A stretch of DNA of 64,000 nt from Bacteroidota bacterium (GTDB taxonomy: Bacteria > Bacteroidota > Bacteroidia > J057 > JADKCL01). This document shows, piece by piece, positions 55,381 through 62,389 of the stretch. The notes under the pieces were generated by a model. It was not told where the DNA came from and made no database searches. It was given only the letters and a program-made list of their open reading frames with translations. The position numbers and the translations under genes were made by a program. The stretch's first letter is position 1, and each line of letters opens with the position of its first letter. The DNA lies in contig JADKCL010000013.1 of the NCBI GenBank assembly GCA_016718825.1, positions 62,001 to 126,000 on the forward strand, in the 5' to 3' direction.

Positions 55381-58027
55381 CCCGCAGATTCGTTGGATTC
55401 CCATTGAAGGTCTCATGGAGCGACAACAGCAAGGCCTGATAACTCTCCGCAAACATCTGCGAAAGCAATGCCGCGCGCGAACCTTCGGGATAAGCCACCA
55501 AACTCGGATTGTCGATCATCGGGTACACGCCTGCCGGATCGAAGGGGATCTGCGGACCTGAATAAGCCCAGCCGCCGGTCGGCGTTTGGATCAGTTGCCG
55601 ACCTTCCACGATCTCCGAATACTTATAATAGTGAGCCAATTCGCCATCGCCATCCATCGGATCCTTGGCATCTGTTCCTTCGCCTTGGTCCTTGATTTCG
55701 TCAATGGCATTCAACGCATCCTGCAGGCTGTTGATGACATAGAGCTTGCCGAGGCCGCTCCATTCGCTCACCTGCTTGTCGGCATTCCCGAATGTAATTT
55801 GGCCGGAATCGCTCAAATTGGTCAGCGCAGCCTTGATTTGGTCGTAGAACCAGCCAATCGTGTATTCGGCATATTCCATGTTGGGGCTGTTGCTCAAGGC
55901 ATTGGCCCGCATTTTGGCATCGAGGTTGGGGTCCATACGGCGCATCCGTTGCAGCAACAACTCCTCCGGCATCTCGATTTGCATGAAACAATCCCGAATC
56001 TGCTCGATCGAACACCGTTTGAGGTTCACCGTGAGGCCATTGCGCAATCCGCCGGGCAATCCGCCCGGATAGGTCGGAATGAATCCCGGTTGCCCGATCG
56101 ACGGACTTCCGCCAATCGAGATCAAGATGTTGCAGGCCAATGACATGTGCAGCATTTCCTCGATCACGACCCCGCGAATGAGGCTCGCAACCTCTGTATT
56201 CTGCCCGGGAATAATGCTGTACATGGCCGTGAGATAAGGCGGAATGGTCGAATGCTCCAATTCGATGGCCGTTTGCAGGGCCTGCATCAACTGCGGTACC
56301 GAATCCAGATTCATATAAGCCGGATTGTCCAGCCATCTAAGCAGCATTTCGCGTTTGGGCTTGCTCAGGTCGCGCGTGACGGGCATGTAATTCGGATCGG
56401 ATTCGGGGGTGCTGAAGACATTCTTGAGAATGCTCCGGTGTTTCATCACAGAGCCGTAATTTCCCAAGTCCACAATCCGTTTCATGACCGGATAGAGGTC
56501 GGCATATTGCTGGAAAATGGGCTGGACATCTTCGATCCAGGTGGGTTGATCCGGAATCGCATAGCCGCTGAAAACCAGCAGATTCAGGATTTGGCTTGGG
56601 TTTTGGATGGCACCAACTGCGGGAGCGACCGGCCCCAATTGATAGGCCACGCCATAAACCTGCCCGTCGATGTACCCGCGCGGATTTCCGGGATTTGTGG
56701 CTTGGATTGAAATGGTGGCGATGCCGTTGGAGAGCGTCTTGACCTGGAACCCGCCTTTGGGATTGGTCAAAGCGCCGGGGAACGTCACGGCCGACGTCGG
56801 AATGCCAGCGGGTGGTCCCGCAAGCGGACCTTGCGTTTGCTGACCGACCATGTTGGAGCTGTCCATTTGGAATGAAATCGTGGCATTGGGCATCGGTTTT
56901 CCAAATTTGGTCGCGTAGAGCGTGGCCATGTTGGTTTCCGTCGGATTAAAGCGGAATACAAACTGGTCAGCGCGCACATATTGCCCGTTGGCCGATTCGG
57001 AAGCGAATGCCGTATTGCCGCCGCTACCCGGCTGCACCAAACTGAGCGGCTGATTGCCGACAAGCGTTTTGTTTGCTGGGGTCAGTGGAAAACTCACAAT
57101 GCCCGCTGTTCGGCCATACCAATCGTTTCCAGCGTAGGGGACGGTCCCGAGGAAAACGGTGTTTCCTGCACTGTCTTCGGTCGCAAGCATCAGATTTCCA
57201 AAAGATTGCAAAGGTCCGCCCGCACTTGTCGTGGGAAGGCTATTGCCGAGATCCAAGTGAAGAAAATTGTTCTGCACGGTCGCATACGCCGTATTTAGCC
57301 CGGGTGATGTGCCTGGTGTCGCAAAAATCGTGCGCCCTGAGACAAATTGCCTTGGCTCGGCGGCTTGTTGCGCCCCAATAGCGCCCGTCACGCGTCCGAA
57401 TGTGAAATCCACCTGCGTATTGTCATCTACGTAGCCATCGACATTGAACTTGATGCTCAATTCGTTGCCTGTTCCCGTGGCTGTCTGCAATTCCTGCAAA
57501 TAGCGCGAACTGGGCGCGCCGGTGATTCCCTTTTTGAGTTGGATCACGCTCTGGTAATACGCTCCGAAAAACGAATCCGGCGAGCCTTTGGGATAGCGGA
57601 CCCAGATGTCTCCGAAGGAGGCTACGGCATAGTCGCCGCCAAATCCGATCTCTGAGCTTTTGGCGCCGAGATAGACCTGAAAGCCCCAAATAGCGGAAAC
57701 CATCTGCTGCTCAGGATCCAAATCGACCAATTTGCCTTCGACACGGTCCACCACGCTGTTGATGGGCATTCCGACGACGGGATCCAGATTCGGATCGTCG
57801 CAAACCGAACCGTCGAGGTATTCGACTTGCGTCACGACACAGTCCTTGAAGCGCCATGCGCCGGTTCCCTTCGGATTCCACCAGCCGTTGCTCGCCCCTT
57901 GCCCAAATTCGTCGTAGTTGGGTTGGAAACGCGCTGTATTGAAGTGCTCCGGATCATTGTTGACCGTTGAGGGATCCGCTTGGAATTTTCCCGAGAAGAT
58001 CAGTCTTGGAAACTGCAAATAACTCAT
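55259..58027 (-). CDS. VioB/RebD-like protein with ferritin-like domain
   Basis: Large protein of 922 aa without signal peptide. The N-terminus MSYLQFPRLIFSGKFQADPS resembles VioB and RebD, the enzymes dimerising indole-pyruvate imines in violacein and rebeccamycin synthesis. The N-terminal 530 residues are beta-rich. A ferritin-like helical domain of the iminophenyl-pyruvate-dimer-synthase type follows: ALQTAIELEHSTIPPYLTAM near 585-603 and VVIEEMLHMSLACNILISIG near 620, giving two ExxH-type metal ligand pairs; later helices include LAHYYKYSEIVEG. The C-terminus (GAMYSMGLQAVELMQTPTGL) is duplicated at 53925-54046. No VioA-type amino-acid oxidase or other pigment gene is nearby, so the reaction is unknown. 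It is 39 bases downstream of the VTT gene. Confidence 0.8.
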   Translation of the reverse strand: MSYLQFPRLIFSGKFQADPSTVNNDPEHFNTARFQPNYDEFGQGASNGWWNPKGTGAWRFKDCVVTQVEYLDGSVCDDPNLDPVVGMPINSVVDRVEGKLVDLDPEQQMVSAIWGFQVYLGAKSSEIGFGGDYAVASFGDIWVRYPKGSPDSFFGAYYQSVIQLKKGITGAPSSRYLQELQTATGTGNELSIKFNVDGYVDDNTQVDFTFGRVTGAIGAQQAAEPRQFVSGRTIFATPGTSPGLNTAYATVQNNFLHLDLGNSLPTTSAGGPLQSFGNLMLATEDSAGNTVFLGTVPYAGNDWYGRTAGIVSFPLTPANKTLVGNQPLSLVQPGSGGNTAFASESANGQYVRADQFVFRFNPTETNMATLYATKFGKPMPNATISFQMDSSNMVGQQTQGPLAGPPAGIPTSAVTFPGALTNPKGGFQVKTLSNGIATISIQATNPGNPRGYIDGQVYGVAYQLGPVAPAVGAIQNPSQILNLLVFSGYAIPDQPTWIEDVQPIFQQYADLYPVMKRIVDLGNYGSVMKHRSILKNVFSTPESDPNYMPVTRDLSKPKREMLLRWLDNPAYMNLDSVPQLMQALQTAIELEHSTIPPYLTAMYSIIPGQNTEVASLIRGVVIEEMLHMSLACNILISIGGSPSIGQPGFIPTYPGGLPGGLRNGLTVNLKRCSIEQIRDCFMQIEMPEELLLQRMRRMDPNLDAKMRANALSNSPNMEYAEYTIGWFYDQIKAALTNLSDSGQITFGNADKQVSEWSGLGKLYVINSLQDALNAIDEIKDQGEGTDAKDPMDGDGELAHYYKYSEIVEGRQLIQTPTGGWAYSGPQIPFDPAGVYPMIDNPSLVAYPEGSRAALLSQMFAESYQALLLSLHETFNGNPTNLRASIGAMYSMGLQAVELMQTPTGLNDGLNAGPKFKVNYEQM

Positions 58028-58066
58028 TGCTTTAAACTATTGAAGTTGGAATAATTGGTAAATCAA

Positions 58067-58720
58067 TCAATTGGAAACGGAGGAGGTCCTGCGCTTCGAA
58101 TGCAAAATCAACCGGCCGATGCCCCAAACTGCCGTTGCCAGCAGCATTACGGCGAGAAATGCATAGAGGCCGCTGTTCAGATCGACGGCATAAGCGCCCG
58201 CGACGGCATAGAGGACGGCTGCAGGGATCAGGCCGAGGATAGTGCCCGGAATCAACTGTTTGCGGGGCATTCCTGAAATGCCGGCAATGATGCTGATCGC
58301 TTCGGCGAGGATCGGAATCGGGCGTGAAACAATCAATGCGATCAAACCATGCTTCTGGAAAAAGGTCCGTGCGCGGTCCAAGGCCATTTCGCCCATCCAG
58401 CGTTTGCCCGCACTTTCCCCTTTTGTACCGATCCAATGGCCCGTCAAGGTGGCACCCAATCCGCCAAGAATGGAAAGCAGGCTACCTAGAAATACCCCAA
58501 AAAGGACGCCATTGACGAACATGATGATGCTCGAGGGTACCGGTGCCACGACATCAGCCACGAGCAAGCCGATTCCTGCCAAGGCGGCCACCCATTTTTC
58601 CTGTGCCATCCAGAAATCAGGGCTTTCCTCCAAAAACGGTAAATGCAGGGCCTGGACCACGAAAAAAAGCAGCAGCATCGCGCCCAGCAATACCAGCGTG
58701 AACACCCAAAAGCGTCTCAT
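58067..58720 (-). CDS. TVP38/TMEM64 (VTT/DedA-like) membrane protein
   Basis: Integral membrane protein of 217 aa with about six hydrophobic segments. The VTT-domain motifs are visible: PSSIIMFVNGVLFGVFLGSL, LGATLTGHWIGTKGESAGKR, and ALIVSRPIPILAEAISIIAG with the conserved Arg-Pro and Glu. Family members act in lipid scrambling or transport of undecaprenyl phosphate and related lipids. It is the first gene of the minus-strand operon with the VioB-like protein. A specific substrate cannot be inferred. Confidence 0.88.
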   Translation of the reverse strand: MRRFWVFTLVLLGAMLLLFFVVQALHLPFLEESPDFWMAQEKWVAALAGIGLLVADVVAPVPSSIIMFVNGVLFGVFLGSLLSILGGLGATLTGHWIGTKGESAGKRWMGEMALDRARTFFQKHGLIALIVSRPIPILAEAISIIAGISGMPRKQLIPGTILGLIPAAVLYAVAGAYAVDLNSGLYAFLAVMLLATAVWGIGRLILHSKRRTSSVSN

Positions 58721-58898
58721 AGTTGATTTTCAAAGTTGGAGCAACCCGCAAAGTAGGCCCTGCGATGCTAATTCAAGTATAATTGATTGCTATGAACAAT
58801 CCAAATGTTGCCATTCGGTGGCTAGATGGTTGGGCGGGTAGCGATCAGTTCCAAATGAAGGCTGGTTGAGCAACGGAAAAAAAAGTTTGATCGACCCA

Positions 58899-58930
58899 TT
58901 GTACTTTCAGACCGAACGGTCTTAGCTTTG
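58899..58930 (+). promoter_or_regulatory. tetR promoter with embedded operator
   Basis: TTG (58899-58901), a 21-base spacer and TAGCTTTG (58923-58930) fit the Bacteroidota promoter consensus. The spacer ends with the palindrome AGACCGAACGGTCT (58909-58922) that abuts the -7 element and matches the core of the site at 59550-59565. The ATG lies 5 bases after the -7 element, so the mRNA leader must be nearly absent. Confidence 0.72.
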
Positions 58931-58935
58931 CATTC

Positions 58936-59532
58936 ATGGAAGCGAAAGCCGACCGCACGCGGCGGATCATCATCGAGAAGGCAAGCAGCCTGTTTAACCG
59001 AAAAGGTTATCACGGCACTTCCATGAGTGACATCCTCAAAGCAACAGGATTGGCCAAGGGAGGCGTCTATGGGCACTTTTCCGGGAAAGAGGAGATTGCT
59101 GCCGAGGCCTTTGAGCACGCCTTTTACAAGGTGATGGATGAATTGGCGATCCGGATCAAAAGCAGTGAAACGGCATTGGGGAAGCTCGAAGCCATTCTTG
59201 ATTTCTATGCCCTTTTCCTTTCCGCCCCGCCCGTGGACGGCGGCTGTCCGATTCTGAATCAGTCCGGCTACGCCTTGGACGACGTGCCGGCGATGGCCAA
59301 ACTCGTTTCCCGCGCGACGCGTACGATGCTCGATGCACTCGTCCGTATCCTCGAAAAAGGCCAAAAATATGGCCAAATCAAAGCAGAAATAGAGGCTGAA
59401 GCCTACGCAGAAATTATTTACAGCAGGATCGAAGGTGCCTTGGCACTTGCAAAGGCGACGCGTGACGAGGTGCGGCTGCACCGGTTGCTCGAAGCTTTGC
59501 GGCAAGACATGCGCCGAGACCTGACCGCATAA
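58936..59532 (+). CDS. TetR family regulator (NemR-like)
   Basis: Repressor of 198 aa. The N-terminal DNA-binding domain reads RIIIEKASSLFNRKGYHGTS, then MSDILKATGLAKGGVYGHFS, typical of the NemR/AcuR-like branch. The C-terminal domain contains GGCPILNQSGYALDD, with a Cys that in related regulators can react with electrophiles. The gene sits between two matching operators, one inside its promoter and one before the thioesterase gene, so it likely represses both. The consensus of these sites, TAGACC-N4-GGTCTA, resembles the NemR box as I recall it. The inducer is unknown. Confidence 0.88.
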   Translation: MEAKADRTRRIIIEKASSLFNRKGYHGTSMSDILKATGLAKGGVYGHFSGKEEIAAEAFEHAFYKVMDELAIRIKSSETALGKLEAILDFYALFLSAPPVDGGCPILNQSGYALDDVPAMAKLVSRATRTMLDALVRILEKGQKYGQIKAEIEAEAYAEIIYSRIEGALALAKATRDEVRLHRLLEALRQDMRRDLTA

Positions 59533-59549
59533 AATTTTTTACACAAAAA

Positions 59550-59565
59550 TAGACCGATCGGTCTA
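59550..59565. promoter_or_regulatory. perfect palindromic TetR operator before the thioesterase gene
   Basis: TAGACCGATCGGTCTA is a perfect 16-base palindrome, 22 bases before the thioesterase ATG and 17 bases after the tetR stop. It shares AGACCG and CGGTCT with the operator at 58909-58922. Confidence 0.82.
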
Positions 59566-59587
59566 AATAATAGAAAAGGAGAAAAAT

Positions 59588-60100
59588 ATGTTATACGGAA
59601 CGATGCAACTTCCAAAAGTCCTCCAAAGTGAGGCCATTGTTCGGTTTCAGGATTGCGATCCCTTCAACCACCTGAACAATGCCCGTTACATCGACTACTT
59701 CCTCAATGCCCGCGAAGATCAGTTGCTCAAGCACTATGGCCTCGACATCTACGGTCATGCGATGACGACGGGCGCCGGTTGGGTCGTGGGCCGCAATCAG
59801 ATTGCCTATTTCAAGCCCGCCAAGCTCATGGAGCAGGTGGTCATCGAAACGCAGCTGATTCGTTTTGGCAACAGGGACATCACGGTCGAAATGCGCATGT
59901 TGGACGCAGAAAAGACACAGATCAAGGCCTTTATGTGGGCAAATTTCATTCACTTCCGTGTTGCGTCGGGCAAATCCGAGGTGCATTCGGAGCAGCTGAT
60001 GAACATGTTTGGCGAAGTGCATGCTCCGATGGAGGCAACAACATTCGATGAACGGTTTATGCAGTTGGTCGGTGGGAGCTCCAAGGCTTCGCGGGGCTGA
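59588..60100 (+). CDS. hotdog-fold acyl-CoA thioesterase (YbgC/FadM-like)
   Basis: Hydrolase of 170 aa that probably cleaves acyl-CoA or aroyl-CoA thioesters in the cytoplasm. The signature of the 4-hydroxybenzoyl-CoA thioesterase family is present: RFQDCDPFNHLNNARYIDYF, with the catalytic Asp in the DCD/DPFNH region. The rest has the usual hotdog strands (NQIAYFKPAKLMEQVVIETQ). ATG 59588 follows a good AAGGAG ribosome site, rare in this window. It is under a palindromic operator shared with the upstream tetR gene, which suggests substrate-induced expression. Confidence 0.88.
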   Translation: MLYGTMQLPKVLQSEAIVRFQDCDPFNHLNNARYIDYFLNAREDQLLKHYGLDIYGHAMTTGAGWVVGRNQIAYFKPAKLMEQVVIETQLIRFGNRDITVEMRMLDAEKTQIKAFMWANFIHFRVASGKSEVHSEQLMNMFGEVHAPMEATTFDERFMQLVGGSSKASRG

Positions 60101-60115
60101 TTTGCGATACCACAG

Positions 60116-60163
60116 AAAAAATTCCCCGCAGCGTGGGCTTTACCTACGCTTGCGGGGATTTTT
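60116..60163 (+). terminator. terminator of the tetR-thioesterase unit
   Basis: CCCCGCA pairs with TGCGGGG, extended by GCGT/ACGC and by A/T-rich arms, followed by TTTTT. It lies 16 bases after the thioesterase stop. Confidence 0.85.
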
Positions 60164-60185
60164 GCTGACTGTTGACTGATGTATT

Positions 60186-60353
60186 TTAGTCCGAGGCTTT
60201 CAGGGCAAACTCGGATGGACTGGGTGGGAAGGGAACTGGAGTTTCAGTTTGAGTTCGAGGCGGAAGTTCGATGGGCTGATCGCCGCCGAACAAGTTGGTG
60301 CTCAATTGGGGTGATTTTTGAGTCGTCTTTTTTGTGAACGGCTTCACTTTCAA
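60186..60353 (-). CDS. possible small proline-rich protein
   Basis: An open frame of about 55 codons from TTG 60353 (or the GTG two codons later) to TAA at 60186. It encodes KPFTKKTTQKSPQLSTNLFG, then GDQPIELPPRTQTETPVP, basic at the start and rich in Pro and Thr. A purine-rich stretch (GAAGGAAAA) precedes it. There is no ATG and no recognised family; it fills the otherwise empty 460-base gap 60101-60560. It may be spurious. Confidence 0.3.
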   Translation of the reverse strand: MKVKPFTKKTTQKSPQLSTNLFGGDQPIELPPRTQTETPVPFPPSPSEFALKASD

Positions 60354-60507
60354 TCTTGATTTTCCTTCATTTCAAGGATCGTGAACGAGTTCTCTCTCAT
60401 TCTCAATACTTAAAAATACGTTGGGCCTTTGACATCTCGTGTCAAGGAATTAAGTAATTTTTATTTTTATTGCGCTGATTGTGAGTTGATTAAGTATACA
60501 ATAAAAC

Positions 60508-60533
60508 AAGGCCCGCCGTTACCGGCGAGCCTT
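60508..60533 (-). terminator. terminator of the T9SS gene
   Basis: AAGGCxCGCCG pairs with CGGCGxGCCTT (one mismatch, 11-bp stem); on the minus strand it is followed by TTGTTTTATTG. It lies 28 bases after the stop at 60561. Confidence 0.75.
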
Positions 60534-60560
60534 GCTCAATCAATCGTTTCAGACCAGAAT

Positions 60561-62257
60561 TTACTGTACAATCAGCTTGCCGGATCCTACGACGCCGGAT
60601 GCGCTTTCCAAGTTGAAGAGGTAGATGCCTGCAGGCAATCCAGCTGCGTTCAATTCGTGCTGTTCGCCGGTGATGCCTTTGTCTTGCAGCAAAATTTTAC
60701 CGGTGATGTCGTGGACCGTGAGCGTGTGTTTTCGCCGCTCAGGTTGTCAAAGCGAATCATCGTGCTGCCGTTGAAGGGATTCGGAGCCACACCCAAATGG
60801 ATGTTGTTGCGTCCAGGCTGCACTGCGACCAAGGTCGCCAAGGTATTGAGCGTGGTATTGGTCACGATCGCCGAATTGAAGTCAAAGTAGATATGCGCCG
60901 TGTTGGTCAATTCCGTTCCCAAAGGCAGGGTGCTTTTTGGGGTGATGCGGTAGATCACGTGGCCATGGCTACCAGGCTCATTGGTGTTGGAATCAGGCAA
61001 CATGATGTTGCGGAATTCGAAGGCCAATTTGCCAAAGTCGTTGTGCCAAGTGAAGGGATGGCTGCCACCGATCACTTCCAAGGTGCTTTGGTCAAAATCG
61101 ACATCCAAGGTATCGCGCAACATCACGTCGGTCGCATAGAAGTTTCCGGTATTTTGGAAGCGAATCTTATAGGTCAAGCGAGTACCCGGTGCAATGTCTC
61201 CCGAGTTTCCGATGCCAGCAGGTGTGGCAGCCTTGTCATTGGGGTCGTAGGAGGAAAGTACCGTCATATCCGCACCATCGACGTTATCGCCAGGGGCAAC
61301 GTCCCCGACAATCGGGCTGATCGTTGCTTGGAATGGCAGTGCAGTTCCAACGACCGTATTGACTGGAATCGTCAACTGGCAAGTGACCGATCCAGAAGTT
61401 CAGGCAAAAAGGTTGCCGAGGCTCCAGAAACGGTATTTCCAGCATGCGTTCCATTGTTAGATGCGCCCATAGATCAAACTCGCATCGTGGTCAAAGGTCA
61501 AAGTTGCATTGAGGACGGTCGTCCCAACGTTTTCATAGTGAAGTGTGTAGGTGCGGGTAAATCCAGGGACCGGAGGAATGGCATAGAAGCTTACGCGGAG
61601 GTCATTCATGTTGGCAATGGGGCTGATTCCGAAGTCATTGCCATTGTGAATTGCACCCGTACCACCGGAAGCGATCGTATAAGATTGTCCTGAAGGTTCA
61701 GTGATTTGATGATAGGTCGGTGGAACACACGTGAACGTGTAGTTGCCCGTGGGGAGATTCACTGCCCAGTTGCCATTCGCATCGGAAGTCATGAAGAAGT
61801 TTCCTGGCTGGATATTGATGATCCGGTTGGGCCAATCAAGTTCGCCAATGTCCTGGTTGCCATTGCCGTTGGCGTCATTGTAGGTCGTACCACTGAAGTA
61901 GTCGTGGTTGGCGCAAAACGAATCCACGGTGATGTTGAAGTACAGCGAATCAGAAAATCCAGAGATCGAGTCCCAGGAATAGAAGTTGACCGTATAGGTG
62001 CCTGGGCTGCTGTAAACATGAGAAATGTAGGGTTGCTGCGAGGTGCTGCTTCCGTTGCCGCCGTCACCAAAGCTCCACCACATCCAGGATTGCGTGTAGT
62101 TGCCGCTCGTGTCTGTTGCATAGAACATTACCGGAGCACCGACGCAAGGGGTGAAAGGTAGATAGGAGATGACGTGTGTAGGCATCATTTGAGCTTTACC
62201 TAACACAGGGAAAAGAAAGCAAGCGAGCAAGAGTGGAAATAATAGTACCTTTTTCAT
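60561..62257 (-). CDS. secreted PKD/DUF7619-type T9SS protein, frameshifted
   Basis: Surface or secreted protein of about 565 aa. ATG 62257 opens a signal peptide (MKKVLLFPLLLACFLFPVLG). A PKD domain follows (WMWWSFGDGGNGSSTS), then an SdrD-like/CNA-B-type segment (SGTTYNDANGNGNQDIGELD) and a domain starting SSYDPNDKAATPAGIGNSGD, then RLTYKIRFQNTGNFYATDV, typical of Bacteroidota adhesin-like proteins. The C-terminal T9SS domain starts VAPNPFNGSTMIRFDN and, after a frameshift near 60735, ends GLPAGIYLFNLESA at 60561. Further indels lie near 61375-61460. All blocks are present, so I regard it as one intact gene. Its substrate or partner is not evident. Confidence 0.8.
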
Positions 62258-62389
62258 AAACCTTACCATTTAGTCTCAATCAAAAATTAGATTGTGATAA
62301 CGATACAAAGATTCGCCACCTGCATTTTCTTTACAAGTCTGTTTGGTGGGAATGTTACGTATCCAAATGGTATGTCGTGACTTAACTGT

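Noticed and set aside
55259..58027. Violacein or rebeccamycin biosynthesis cluster
   Set aside because: Only a VioB-like protein is present; no tryptophan oxidase, no monooxygenases. The D-amino-acid oxidase at 23.5 kb is 31 kb away and of a different family.
60429..60890. Plus-strand open frame over the T9SS gene end
   Set aside because: It is antisense to a recognised sorting domain and a terminator, and has no recognisable product.
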